Source: Polyodon spathula (Eukaryota > Chordata > Actinopteri > Acipenseriformes > Polyodontidae). Taken from it: a stretch of DNA of 64,000 nt. The notes below the pieces were generated by a model. The model had not been told where the DNA came from. It worked only from the letters and a program-made list of their open reading frames with translations, and did no database searches. The stretch covers positions 97,155,965 through 97,219,964 of the forward strand of contig NC_054536.1 in NCBI RefSeq assembly GCF_017654505.1, read 5' to 3'. Position 1 is the first letter of the stretch. Each line of letters starts with the position of its first letter. Below, piece by piece: positions 1 to 11,330 of this stretch. The translations under genes and the position numbers were made by a program.

Positions 1-709
1 AAACAAGAACTTATTCATCATGAACACCTTCTTTCAGAAGAAACCCATCAGGAAATGAACATGGAGAGGACCAAATGGAGTGACAATACAATACAAGATA
101 TGTCTGTACTGAACAATTTTAACACAGGAAGTGACCACCGAATTGTAAAGTGCAAAATACACCTAAACATAGCACTGGAGAGAGCGGAACTTGTGATGAA
201 GAAATCGAACACAACACAGAAATGCTCCAGAAGCTAAGCCCGGTGTTTCAAGTGGAACTGAAGAATCTTCAAGATCTGCAAAAAGAGGAAGCAATTGAGG
301 TGAGCAAAATCTATGAGGAAGTGCCGAAGTAATTGCAAAAACAGCAAAAAATATCACTGGAACACAGAGTATAAAATAAGACCAGAAGATCATGCAAGAG
401 ACAAAAGACCTCATGAAGAAAAAAAGAGAAATGAAACAAACAGCAGCTCTGAATTCAAATATTGAATACATTGAACTCTGCAAGACAGTAAGAAAGTGCA
501 TTGCTGAGGATATACAGTCGTTCAACTGTAGGTTGGTAGGTTGAAAGCAAAACAATGACTAATCATTGGGCAAAAACAGATTTTAGCATTCAAACAACAG
601 GACGGGACTGTCATCAAGAACCACAAATTGATTTTGACATGACAACAATACTATTCAGTGACACTACACATTGTAGAAACAAACAGTGATACTGAACGAC
701 TGTAGATTG

Positions 710-904
710 CATCAGTGATACTTTACATGAGAAACACATCAGTGATACTGTAAATGAGAAACACATCAGTGATACTGTAAATGAGAAACACATCAGTGAT
801 ACTGTACATGAGAAACACATCAGTGATACTTACATGAGAAACAACATCAGTGATACTGTACATGAGAAACACATCAGTGATACTTTACATGAGAAACACA
901 TCAG
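710..904. repeat. 27-bp minisatellite, block 1 (LINE-derived)
   Basis: About seven copies of a 27-bp unit beginning CATCAGTGATACTGTACA and continuing TGAGAAACA. One copy has lost bases (near 825) and one has gained a base (near 845). Each unit reads ISDTVHEKH in one frame. A related single-copy segment lies in the LINE itself at 1566-1590 and in copy 2 at 60945-60970. Confidence 0.9.
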
Positions 905-1190
905 AGTCAAAGACTTTTACAGAAAACATATATCAAGATGGAAAGAGCAACATAGCAGATGATGAAGACGAGACAGAAAAAACGCAACCTGAGGACAAAG
1001 CTCCAGGCATTCTACTGGAAGAAGTGAAACATGCTATCAAACATATGAAAACAGGAAAGGCACCTGGAGAACATGGCATAACTATTGAGATGGTGAAAGA
1101 AGGAGGTGAAGAACATGACAACAATACTATTGAGTATTACTACATCATTGTATTAATGACAAAAGAAAGTGCCAAACGACTGGAGCAACA

Positions 1191-1540
1191 CATCAGTGAT
1201 ACTCTACATGAGAAACGCATCAGTGATACTGTACATGAGAAACGCATCAGTGATACTGTACATGAGAAACACATCAGTGATACTGTACATGAGAAACACA
1301 TCAGTGATACTGTACATGAGAAACGCATCAGTGATACTGTACATGAGAAACACATCAGTGATACTGTACATGAGAAACACATCAGTGATACTGTACATGA
1401 GAAACACATCAGTGATACTGTACATGAGAAACACATCAGTGATACTGTACATGAGAAACGCATCAGTGATACTGTACATGAGAAAGGCATCAGTGGTACT
1501 GTACATTAGAAATGCACATCAGTGATACTTTACATGAGAG
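1191..1540. repeat. 27-bp minisatellite, block 2 (LINE-derived)
   Basis: About 13 copies of the same 27-bp unit as at 710-904, separated from it by 285 bp of LINE linker coding sequence. Units alternate between CGCATCAG and CACATCAG. The unit length is 9 codons, so all three frames stay open on both strands and give apparent ORFs of 60-220 residues that should not be called genes. The array is bracketed by two copies of a LINE segment reading CCAAACGACTGGAGCAA, at about 1171 and 1548. Confidence 0.92.
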
Positions 1541-1544
1541 AAAA

Positions 1545-2790
1545 GTTCCAAACGACTGGAGCAATGCATCAGTGATACTTTACATGAAAAAGGAGATAAA
1601 GAACTACAGACCTATTAGCTTACTTCATATAATCTACAAAATCTTTACCAAGATACTCACCAGCAGACTTCGAGATATTTTTGACTTGGCACAATCAAAT
1701 GAGTAAGCAGGATTCAGGAGTGGATTTGGCACAATGGATCATCTTCAAGTTGTACAGCAAGTAATTCAAACCAGCATAGAACACAAAATACCACTTTGCT
1801 TGTGATTCATCAACTATGAAAAAGCCTTTGACTCTGTTTACACAAGATCTGTATTAAGCTCTCTGAAAAAAAACTTTGTCCTCGTCAGAGTCTGCGGGGA
1901 GGTAAGCCGGCAGGAACATCGTGACATATGTCACTCCTATGTCCACCATGACAGATAGCTACGCAGTATTCAGTGTGGAAGTCTGGCACAATGGATCATC
2001 TTCAAGTGTGTACAACAAGTAATCAAAACGTTTGAACACACAAACCTACCACCTTGCGTGTTGAATTCATCAATCTGCAGATCTGTATTAAGCTCTCTGA
2101 AAAAACAAGTAATTGAGAAAATGTACAGAGCCTTGATCAGCACCATATACAAGAATGCAACATCCACAGTAAGAATCCATAAGAACTGCAATAAAATCAA
2201 GATTGGAAAGGAGTTTTTTCAAAACACTGGATTGGGAAAATAAAGGGCTACAATTTGCTGATGACATCCTCATATTTACAATGTGCCCAGAAGAATTACA
2301 AACAAGAATACAAGAACTACATGAGGCTAGCATGAAAACAGGTTTGAAAATGAACTTGAAGAAGGCTCAAGTCATGTTCAATAAATATACCACTCCACAG
2401 GGAATTGAAGTCAATGAGATCAAGCTTGATGAAGTCAATAGCTATGTATACTTACGACAGTTTCGGCAACAGAGAACCAAATGTGCAAAATCAACAGAAG
2501 AGCAAATATGGGCTGGAGTGCCTTTGGGAGATTAAGCATGGTTCTGAAAGGGAAACTACTCTTATGCCTCAAGAGGAAAGTCTTCAACCAATGTGTGCTG
2601 CCAGTGCTAACTTATGGATGCAAAACCTGGACCCTCAATGCAAAAATGACTCAAAAATTACAAACGACTCAACGGAGTATGGCAAGATGCATGCTGGGAA
2701 TAATAAGAAGAGACAGGAAAAGGAAGGAATAGATAAGAACATAAACAAAAGTATGCAATGTTATTATAAGAGCAAAACTGAAACAGCAGT
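1545..2790 (+). pseudogene. reverse transcriptase remnant of RTE-like LINE copy 1
   Basis: Fragments of a non-LTR reverse transcriptase are readable in changing frames: KNYRPISLLHIIYKIFTKIL (about 1600-1660), FINYEKAFDSV (about 1806-1840, which carries the first catalytic Asp region), FADDILIFTMCPEELQTRIQ (about 2252-2310, the FADD active-site box) and a C-terminal LTYGCKTWTLNAKM block (about 2605-2650). A roughly 240-bp duplication repeats the segment TGGCACAATGGATCATCTTC (1726 and 1983) and the following CTCTGAAAAAA stretch (1860 and 2093). No frame spans the domain, so this is a dead copy. Confidence 0.85.
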
Positions 2791-2808
2791 GGGCCAGACA
2801 TGTAGCAA

Positions 2809-3086
2809 GAAGAATAGACCATCGCTGGATCAAAGAAGAACAGACCATTGCTGGATCAAAGAAGAACAGACCATCGCTGGATCAAAGAAGAACAGACCAT
2901 CGCTGGATCAAAGAAGAACAGACCATCGCTGGATCAAAGAAGAACAGACCATCGCTGGATCAAAGAAGAACAGACCATCACTGGACCAAAGAAGAACAGA
3001 CCATCGCTGGATCAAAGAAGAACAGACCATCACTGGACCAAAGAAGAACAGACCATCGCTGGATCAAAGAAGAACAGACCATAGCT
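2809..3086. repeat. 26-bp minisatellite (LINE-derived)
   Basis: About 10.7 copies of a unit beginning AGAAGAACAGACCATCGC and ending TGGATCAA. Two units have TCACTGGACC instead of TCGCTGGATC. The ancestral LINE segment is seen in copy 2 at 62003-62042, where GACCATCGCTGGACCAA and a degenerate second copy lie next to each other. The 26-bp length changes frame from unit to unit, but units have no stops in the plus-strand frames used. Confidence 0.9.
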
Positions 3087-3310
3087 GAGTCAAGGAGATA
3101 CTAGACTGGATCCCAAAAGATACAAAGCAACCAAGAAGAAGACCTCCAGGAAGATGGCAAAATGAAATTAAAAAACACGCCGGAGCAACGTGGATGAGGG
3201 ACACAACAGACAGGCTTTTGTGGAAGAATCTTGGTTGAAAACTCAGCCGTGGATTGAACCCCTTCCGGAAGTCGTCACCTGAACTTTCCGATGATACTAC
3301 TACTGATGAC

Positions 3311-3319
3311 TACTACTAC

Positions 3320-3352
<33 letters not shown>
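3311..3352. repeat. ACT/AT/AC microsatellite at LINE 3' end
   Basis: TACTACTACTA followed by (TA)n and then ACACACAC. It sits exactly where LINE copy 1 stops and probably began as the LINE's 3' terminal simple repeat. Confidence 0.8.
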
Positions 3353-3353
<1 letters not shown>

Positions 3354-3473
3354 AAATGCCTGACTTTACGTACTGACATCTACAGATGATGTCTATGTGG
3401 AGCAACTATTGGAAACAAGCAGATAAAGATATTTTTTTAGCGCTGGTATAAACTTTTGATATATATATATATA

Positions 3474-5055
3474 TGAAAAAGTATTTGCCCACTGTCAGAT
3501 TTTCTGCATTTTTGCATATTTTTGACTCTGAATGTTAACAGATCTTTATCTAAAATCTAATATAAGATAAAAGGGACCTTGATTGAACAAATAACACAAC
3601 TTTTTGATACTTATTTCATTTATTTATTAAAGAAAGTTATGCAACACCCAATGCCCCCATATGAAAAAGTAATTGCCCCCTTAGACTCAATAACTGGTTA
3701 CGCCACCTTTAGCAGCAATAACTGCTACCAAATGCTTCCTGTAGTTATTGATCAGTCTCTCATGGCGCAGTGGAGGAATTTTAGCCCACTCCTTCATGTA
3801 GAACTGCTTCAATTCTGTGACATTTGTGGGTTTTCAAGCATAAACTGCTCGTTTCAGGTCCTGCCACGACATTTCAATGGGGTTTAGGTCTGGACTTTGA
3901 CTAGGCCATTCCAAAACTTTAAATTTCTTGTTCTTCAATCATTCTGATGTAGACTTGCTTGTGTGTTTCGGATCATTGCATTGCTGCATGACCCAGCTGC
4001 GCTTCAGCTTCAGCTCAGGGACAGATGGCCTGACATTCTCCAGTAGAATTCTCTGATACAGAGCAGAATTCATGGTTCCTTCAATGATGGCAAGTCGTCC
4101 AGGTCCTGATGCAGCAAAGCATCCCCAAATCATGACACTACCACCACTATGCTTGACCGTGAGGTTTTTACTATTGAATGCAGTGTTTGGTTTTCGCCAG
4201 ACATAACGGGGCCCATGTTGGCCAAAAAGTTCAACTTTTGACTCATGTATCCATAGAACATTGTTCCAGAACTCTTGAGGATCATCCAGGTGCTTTTTGG
4301 CAAACTTGAGATGAGCATTCATGTTCTTCTTAGTGAGCAATGATTTCCGCTTTGCTACTCTGCCATGAATTTCATTTTTGCCCAGTTTCTTTCTGATGGT
4401 AGAGTCATGAACACTGACCTTAGCCGAGATGAGAGAGGCCTGCAGATCCCTGGATGTTGTTCTAGGGTTCTTTCTGACTCCCTGGATGATTTTACGCCTT
4501 GCTCTTGGAGAGATTTTGGCAGGACGGCCACTCCTGGGAAGATTCACTACTGTTCCAAACTTTCTCCATTTGGACAATATGGCTCTGACTGTGGTTTGGT
4601 GGAGCCCCAGAGCCTTAGAAATGGCTTGATTACCCTTTCCAGACTGACAGACATCAACAACTTTTTTCTGGAGGTCTTCAGGAATTTCTTTTGATCATGA
4701 CATTATGTGCCTCTAGAACCTGAGTGCTGACAACTTCACTCTGATGGTAAGGGCCAAAGTTAGTCAGATTTATATTGGGCAGGGCTGGCCCAAATCAGGC
4801 CTGATTGTTAACCAAAGTATTCAAACAGCTGACCCTAATTATCCATTTAATTGGGTTGAGTTAACTAGGGGGACAATAACTTTTTCATACCTGAGGATTG
4901 CATGTTTGATTACCTTGCACACCAACAAATGAATTAAGCACCAAACTCTCGTGTCATTTTTTTCTCTCAGACTTCCTCTATATATTACCTCAACCCACAA
5001 AAAGATCTGACCAAATTTAACGTGAAAAATGTGCAAATACTTTTTTACGGCACTG
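3474..5055 (-). mobile_element. Tc1/mariner-superfamily DNA transposon (Tc1-like)
   Basis: A 1.6-kb element with a Tc1-type transposase on the minus strand. The right end reads (inward) CAGTGCCGTAAAAAAGTATT and is followed by the TA target dinucleotide at 5056-5057. The left end starts GAAAAAGTATTTGCCC at 3475, and its first bases seem to have been lost into an (AT)n run. An inner related motif lies in each end: ATGAAAAAGTAATTGCCCCC at 3660-3680 and its inverted partner at about 4866-4893. This gives two similar sites per end, the IR/DR layout known from Sleeping Beauty-type Tc1 elements. Confidence 0.92.
3687..4703 (-). pseudogene. Tc1-like transposase, full length but inactivated
   Basis: From the ATG at 4703 to the stop at 3687-3689 there are 339 codons including the stop, the normal length for a Tc1 transposase, and no net frameshift. 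Helix-turn-helix DNA-binding segments come first (KWRKFGTVVNLPRSGRP), followed by the catalytic region with VKHSGGSVMIWGCF. Three in-frame stops occur: TGA at 4695-4697 (codon 3), 3939-3941 and 3834-3836. Each fits a TGG-to-TGA or CGA-to-TGA change. Two of three catalytic acidic residues also look lost: the usual W-x-D-E segment reads WIHES, and the usual D-N-D-P segment reads CNDPKHTS. The final Glu region (NPIE) remains. Confidence 0.93.
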
Positions 5056-5586
5056 TATGTATGAGGCAGTATTTTTCTACAAAGCTGACTTTGATTGACA
5101 TGTCTGTAATGACTTGTCTTACTGAGAAATGAACCAGAAAAACATTTTTTTAAAAATCTAAAATATTCAGAGACCTACAATCGCAGCAAGTATGAAGTGG
5201 TTAGTACTTTTCTTCATGTTTATTTACTTGCTTTCCTAGTTGCCAGCAACCATGTGACTCCTCAAGCACTGTCTATTAGCATCAATTGAAGACACCTGTT
5301 GAAACAAAACAAAATAACCACCTACTGGTCTGATATACCTCCTCATTCACTTAAGGAGCTTACTGTAAAAGGCAGTCATTTCCTTGAGTGGTAAGGACTG
5401 CACTTCTAGCTGTGACACCAGAGGGCAGAGATGTACGAGCAGGCATAATTATCCTAGGTAGTGCGCAATAGTCAAGAGGACCTGCTGTATCAGCCACTGA
5501 GACAATGTATGCAAAATAGTGCAGAGCACTACGGGACTGAACGACATGAGATTAGAGTGCTAGAAATCCAATCTGAAACACGTTGT
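5056..5586. other. no gene recognised
   Basis: Anonymous AT-rich DNA between the Tc1-like element and the 64-bp minisatellite. No coding exon, RNA gene or known repeat was seen. Confidence 0.5.
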
Positions 5587-5897
5587 CAGAGCTTTGGCTC
5601 ACAGAGTCCTGGAGACACAAATGCTTTCCCTGAAAACAAAGGGGTTTCTTCAGAGCTTCGACTCACAGAGTCCTGGAGACACTAACGCTTTCCCTGAAAA
5701 CAAAGGGGTTTCTTCAGAGCTTCGACTCACAGAGTCCTGGAGACACAAACGCTTTCCCTGAAAACAAAGGGGTTTCTTCAGAGCTTCGACTCACAGAGTC
5801 CTGGAGACACAAACGCTTTCCCTGAAAACAAAGGGGTTTCTTCAGAGCTTCGACTCACAGAGTCCTGGAGCCTCAAATGCTTTCCCTGCAAACAAAG
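5587..5897. repeat. 64-bp minisatellite
   Basis: About five tandem copies start at 5587, 5651, 5715, 5779 and 5843, each beginning CAGAGCTTCGACTCACAG and containing CCTGGAGACACAAACGC. The middle copies are nearly identical. The first (GCTTTGGCTC) and the last (GAGCCTCAAATGC) are the most diverged, as expected when an array grows from the centre. Confidence 0.92.
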
Positions 5898-7665
5898 AGT
5901 TTATACATGAACAAGCTTGGAGAATGTTAGAGTTACTGTTAGAATTAAGCTTAAGTGTGTTTGCACAATATTGCACAGATTTGATTGTATTTTATTTAAT
6001 GTAATGTAATTATTTATTTATTTATTTTACCTTACTGCAGCAGTACAGTGTTTAGTATTTTTCATAATGGGACGAGTCTTTTTTTTTCTGCAAAGCAAAT
6101 TTATAGCACAGACAGACTGGCGCAATCCCACACTGGAAGAGACTGATCACTGTATTGTTACCTCTCTGTCCAGCAGAACTGAACTTAAGCAGCCCGTTTA
6201 TTTACTTTGCATGAGTTGTTTCAAAGAAAGACCTGATCCTAGGGGAGTGTTGTTGTTATATTATTATCATGCAGAGTATTGTGCTTTTGTAGGATGCACA
6301 TAAATAAAAAGAGTACAGCCTGTTTGGGCTAAAACACAGTGCCCTGTAGATTGAAACCATAATGTTGATCATGGTATACCTGATTCATTGGAGTATAAAG
6401 GAGCACCATATCTTGGACAGGCAGGCAACCATCTCAGAAGCCCTTTACTGATCAGTTTAAGTACTGCTGATAGTAAGTTATCTTCTCCGTTGAGTCTCTG
6501 GCACCATATAGAAGGATAGTTCCCAGAATTCTGTGCATTCTACTGCCCTAGGTGTAGGGGAAGCCAAATCTGCACACTGGGGAGCCAATGGGCAGCAAAG
6601 TAGGCATGGCATTGTCTGTCGGCCTCCACAAACACAATCAATAGTCAAAATAACCTAAATGCTGAAAATAGGTCGTCTGCAAGTGCATGGGGAGTTTATT
6701 AATCCTAATCAAGTGGAACTAAAATGTACAGTATGAATAATTTTCACAGACTCATGATAATCTTACATTCCTTTGTTCACACAGGAAATGCACCCACTTT
6801 TCAACATACCAGATGAATTCCAACAGCGCATTTCTTATTGCACGGCACTGCGTATGGTGCTTGTTTTGAATTGCTTTCAGGATACTTATTATTACTCTAA
6901 ACTGTTCTCAGTTGCAGGAGTTTTTCCTCTTTCTGTCTCTTCTATCCACAGCTTGATCTTCACTCCACTGTACTGCACATAAAAATATCAAATACCTGCC
7001 TAAAAAACAGCCATTACAGGTTCCTTGGCACTGTCACTCTAGCAGGCTGTTTTGCACTGACTCATTTAGATCAAATCCCCTTGTACCGGCTTTCTGCTTT
7101 TTATTCTCATTGAATATGCATGATGCGTTCATTCCCTGAGAATGGGATTGAAACAAAAGCCACAGCATTGCTCACAACCGTCAAGAACTGTCAGGCTGGG
7201 GCCGTTCATGACTGGGATGAAACACACCTGCCGGTCTCAGGTTAGTGTCTCATTGCAAGAGCCCTTTGAATTATATTGCGTTTCATACTTTAAACCCACA
7301 GGGAAAGACCTACGAAGAGGCGGCACGAACCATTGCAACAAAGCCTCAGCTGTCTAATGGAATTAGTTGAATGAGAAACCATGTTTTAAGAACCTCACTA
7401 TAGAGTGAGGTTGAAGGATTCTGACGACAATAAGCAGGGGATCGTTCTCCTGCATTCCTCTCTTGCTTTTGTGGTTTAGCACATAATTGGAGTTGTATTA
7501 TCGGTCTGATCTTGCATGCTTTCTTCCAAAAGAAAGGTGGACAATGAACAAAGAGAGCCAGAATGAACCTCTTTGAGGGAACCATGCAGAGGTCAAAACC
7601 CCTAGAAGAACATTGGGTTAATATTAGAAGTCACATCCCCATTGGAATCTATTAGCAGCACTACA

Positions 7666-7668
<3 letters not shown>
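5898..7668. other. no gene recognised
   Basis: Anonymous DNA with a TTTA-rich stretch near 5988-6030. Open frames are all under 80 codons and none looks conserved. No repeat family was recognised. Confidence 0.5.

Positions 7669-7742
<74 letters not shown>
7669..7742. repeat. (TA)n microsatellite
   Basis: An uninterrupted run of about 37 TA dinucleotides. The run of alternating Tyr/Ile codons it produces is not a gene. Confidence 0.97.
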
Positions 7743-7747
<5 letters not shown>

Positions 7748-8539
7748 CCCCATCTTCACACTCAAATAAAAAAATGTGTTTCTATCAAAAAGCTTTTCAT
7801 AATCATACAGCAGCCCCTCGCTAAACCGGATATGTTTGTCCGACATTAAGAGGTATCGAGTTTAAAACAATACAATCAAATTGCACACACATACATTTAT
7901 AGTGCAATTTATAGTGCACAATGTACTTTAAATGTATAAACCATTGTGCAGAAATAACACTTGTGTTTTGGGCAGGATACACATTACATTATGAATAAAA
8001 GTATAAATCTGTAATCTGTACATTACGCCTATACAATACACAGTACAGTGGTAAAATCAAATGAACACCTAACACACTTTTTACTTTAGCCTGTAAGCTA
8101 CCATTATGGTAACACAAAATAAATCATGCTGCTGCATTGTACACATTGGTGTAATATGAATACAAGATTATTTGAAATGGAAACTAAATGATTTTGTGTG
8201 TAATTATTTTCAGTATTATTAACTTGGCAGCCCAGACAATGAACACCAAATAGATCATGGTGCCACATTGACAAGTTATGACACATAGAGGAGGACAGTC
8301 ACTTCTCATTAATACAAATTTCAAGGGACCAGAAACACCATTATACCACTAATTTGTATTATCATTAGTAGCCTATAAGCCAAATGTATACTGTCCGTTT
8401 TAGTCAGGGGTGCAGTGCTAAATTGTGCACAATTACAAACCACCTACACGTTAATAGAATAGGTGTGTTTCCTATTTCTATAGAGATGTTCAGAATGAGC
8501 TGGAGGGGTTAGCAGCACATGGGTGCAGTCTGTTGCTCC
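7743..8539. other. no gene recognised
   Basis: Anonymous AT-rich DNA. No coding potential or repeat structure could be supported. Confidence 0.45.
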
Positions 8540-8850
8540 TTGGTTTTAGGGAAAAATAGGTATTTCGCTGTTCGCTTCAAATCTGGCAATGCACGAGAAA
8601 AGGCAGACTGGGAAATGCCAGCAACAATTGCGTCTATTTAAAACATGCTTTCAAAAGTTCTTAGAAATGAATGCAATTGTAAGTGTTGCAATTGTCTGCA
8701 GCTTCTGTACATCTCATTATAATATTTGAGAACCCTGAGGGGTACTCTCTGCAAACCATTTTTGAAAATGTATGCAGGAAGACCCATAATTATATATTTA
8801 TCTAAGGTTGAACCACAAGGTAAAGCTGCTGCCGCAAAGCATTCCCTAAA
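8540..8850 (-). mobile_element. interspersed repeat, possibly a PIF/Harbinger transposase remnant, copy 1
   Basis: This stretch matches 22985-23260 over about 250 bp. Shared segments include GAAATGCCAGCAACAATTG, AAAACATGCTTTCAAAAGTT, GTACATCTCATTA and CATCTAAGGTTGAAC-like sequence. On the minus strand one frame reads DAIVAGISQSAFSRALPDL, which resembles the GISQS-x-x-SR segment of the helix-turn-helix region in PIF/Harbinger transposases. That identity rests on a short motif and is tentative. The existence of two copies is certain. Confidence 0.5.
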
Positions 8851-9145
8851 ATGTCACAAACAGCACTGCGCTTGTTTAGTACATTTCACCCTAGACTTCC
8901 GCCTTGTTTGCTACTGGTTTGTGACTGTTGTGACAGGCGCCACACTTTAGTAAACCTACCCTAAATGTTTAAACCACAACGGGTTCTATACAATCAGATT
9001 ACGTGCGTTAATATCAGTTTCTATCTGTTTTCTATTTAGATTTAATGTTTCTCAGTGTTGGTGGCTGCTCTAATCAGTGACTGACCTGACACTGCAAGGA
9101 GTGTGCAAGAAATACATTCTCAACTAGCGGTAGCCATTGACCCCT
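8851..9145. other. no gene recognised
   Basis: Anonymous DNA leading into the 29-bp minisatellite. Nothing could be identified. Confidence 0.4.
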
Positions 9146-9345
9146 TACAAACACAGATACATGCAGAGGAAACAGTCCTTCACAGATACATGCAGAGGAA
9201 ACAGTCCATAGATACATGCAGAGGAAACAGTCCTTCCTATATACATGCAGAGGAAACAGTCCTTCCTATATACATGCAGAGGAAACAGTCCTTCATAGAT
9301 AGATGCAGAGAAAAGGGACCTTCACAGATGCATGCAGAGGTAGAT
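9146..9345. repeat. 29-bp minisatellite
   Basis: About seven copies of a unit containing ATACATGCAGAGGAAACAG followed by TCCTTC and a variable spacer (ACAG, CTAT, or deleted). Some units are 24-25 bp because the TCCTTC part is shortened. Confidence 0.88.
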
Positions 9346-9846
9346 ATATCCTTCTCATGTCTCCTGGTTTGTTCCTTGAATAAAACAACATTTTCATTGC
9401 AGATAATGGGTTCTGCTGATAAAGTCATGGTATAGCAATTACCTAGGGCTCTGGAGACGGAACCAGGAGCCTTTTTATATAACAGATAATGATTTCCAGC
9501 AAATTGATGACCTTAAGGTCAGGTCTTACTAATAAAGAAGACCACTTTTTGTAGCCAGGTGGTTGCTAGGAAAGCACAGGACTTGTTGAGCTGGATGAGG
9601 TGTGTTGAGTGATATTGTAGGTTGAAGTAGTTACCTTAAGACACCTCTCAGTTATTCAACTTCATTCAAAACAGATACGCCTGTACTGAAAGTGTACTGA
9701 TAGACCCTCAGCTCACAGCCCCATATACTGTGCAGCCTTGAGCAATCTTTACACAAAGAACAATCTATTCAGTAGCAAGATCAGAAAATCGTACAGAAAA
9801 AACTGACTGGGATATTAAACAGGTAAGCAATTACGTATTAGGATAC
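9346..9846. other. no gene recognised
   Basis: Anonymous DNA. No coding sequence or named repeat was seen. Confidence 0.4.
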
Positions 9847-9900
<54 letters not shown>

Positions 9901-9922
9901 ATAATACTAATAATAATTATAC

Positions 9923-9975
<53 letters not shown>

Positions 9976-9983
9976 TAATAATA
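9847..9983. repeat. (AAT)n microsatellite
   Basis: Two runs of AAT/ATA triplets (9847-9896 and 9923-9970) separated by a degenerate ACTATAAT segment. Confidence 0.95.
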
Positions 9984-11243
9984 CACAATATTCATTTGTA
10001 GTGTATAAAAGTATCGAACCAGCATGGCGAATGTGATGCTTGCTGGGTTTTGACAGTCCTGTGCTTTTCTAACACAGGTTATTATTATGAGACTGACACT
10101 GAGACAGTCCTGATGTGTTTCTATATATGGGTGATAATGCACTGGGGACTTTGAAAAGGCTTCAGAGCCAATCCAAACAGGAGCTGTGGTCTCTCGAGGT
10201 GAAAGTCTTGAAACACTTCACCCTGCAGTCTCCAGAGTACCTGATTACACAGTAAGGGCACTGCACCACTCCATTAACTAATAATGAGCTCTTGAATCCC
10301 TCACTGCTTCACAATGACACTTGCACCACATTCAGTGTGTTCTGCGCAACAGCATTTTGCTGCAATCACCAAGTTTTGAATGTAGGTTAAGAACAAGAAG
10401 GGGGAAATGGTACGATCACACTGGAAAAACAACAGGCAACCAAACCAACTGCATTGACCTGTTTATTTTATATTAAATATTGATATATGCACTCAAATAA
10501 TGAATGCATTCCTGCACAGCACTGAAAATGTTATTATTAACTGTCAATGAAATACTTATCTTGATATAAAACCAGATCCAGGCTGATATAAATCCAGAGC
10601 GGGGAGTGTGTAACTACTGGTAGCTTTTAAAGAAACAATCTTGTTATTTCAAGATGCATATTAAAGGAGTATAGTGCGAATCATCCAGGATGAGTGCTTA
10701 TTCTTTAAGGTATACTGTGCATGTCTTCAGATTGCTAATTATAACTTACAGCTTTGTGGAGATCAGTTCAGAAATTAACATATTTGAAAATGTCAAGTGA
10801 AATTTGCATAATATAACCCGTACCTGTCTGCTAGAATCTTCTAAAATAAAGAACTCCCTTTATGACCTTGTTGTGTGTATGCTTGATTCATTGCCACCCT
10901 TTGGAACCTGTATTCAGCAGGATACAGAATAAAAGGTAAGTGTTCACTTATAGAGGGTATGATATGGCTCTCCTGTGGCTTATTGCTCTTTCTGTTTAAG
11001 TGCAACTATGTCACTGGTGCCAGCTACCCAAATCAGTCACAAGGGGGAATTAGCACTCCATTTTCCACAAGGTTCCCAGATGCAAAGCTGAGAGCCAATT
11101 GGTAGATATCTTCTCAGGCTATTAGTTCCCTGTAACTTACACTGTGTATAACATAGATTTACTTTAATGCAGTTGCAGTGTCTGACTTATGACATATATA
11201 AAACCTATAAATACTAAACTACATTAAACTTGAAGAATGCATA
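9984..11243. other. no gene recognised
   Basis: Anonymous DNA of ordinary complexity. Open frames are short and there are no convincing exons. Confidence 0.45.
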
Positions 11244-11271
11244 TAATATATTATATATTATATTATATATA

Positions 11272-11320
<49 letters not shown>

Positions 11321-11330
11321 ATATATAGAT
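11244..11330. repeat. AT-rich (TA)n microsatellite
   Basis: TATATAATATATTATATA-like degenerate start, then about 40 bp of pure (TA)n, then TAATATAATATATAG. Confidence 0.93.

Larger units (their letters stand above)
1..3325 (+). mobile_element. RTE-like non-LTR retrotransposon (LINE), copy 1, decayed
   Basis: The window opens inside the C-terminal part of an APE-type endonuclease (FIMNTFFQKK at 1-50), whose intact counterpart is at 60572-60640. It continues through the endonuclease/RT linker (KHAIKHMKTGKAPG, about 1025-1090), the reverse transcriptase (1590-2530) and a C-terminal basic region (RRRPPGRWQNEIKKHAG, about 3128-3190). It ends in a short untranslated tail and an ACT-rich stretch near 3325. 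Stops and frame changes occur throughout, so the copy is dead. Three tandem arrays inside it (710-904, 1191-1540, 2809-3086) are built from the element's own sequence. The family resembles endonuclease-reverse transcriptases often annotated as craniofacial development protein 2-like. The clade name RTE is my best guess. Confidence 0.85.

Noticed and set aside
850..1509. 219-codon frame with HISDTVHEK repeats
   Set aside because: LINE linker sequence joined to a 27-bp minisatellite. Not a host protein.
1191..1540. Could the 27-bp array be a CRISPR array?
   Set aside because: There are no unique spacers between repeats: the units are head-to-tail identical. The DNA is vertebrate.
3939..4577. 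A 212-codon transposase open frame as a working gene
   Set aside because: It is only the middle of a 338-residue transposase. There is a stop at codon 3 and two later stops, and the catalytic Asp residues are replaced.
7642..7824. Frame with alternating Tyr and Ile
   Set aside because: Translation of a (TA)n microsatellite.
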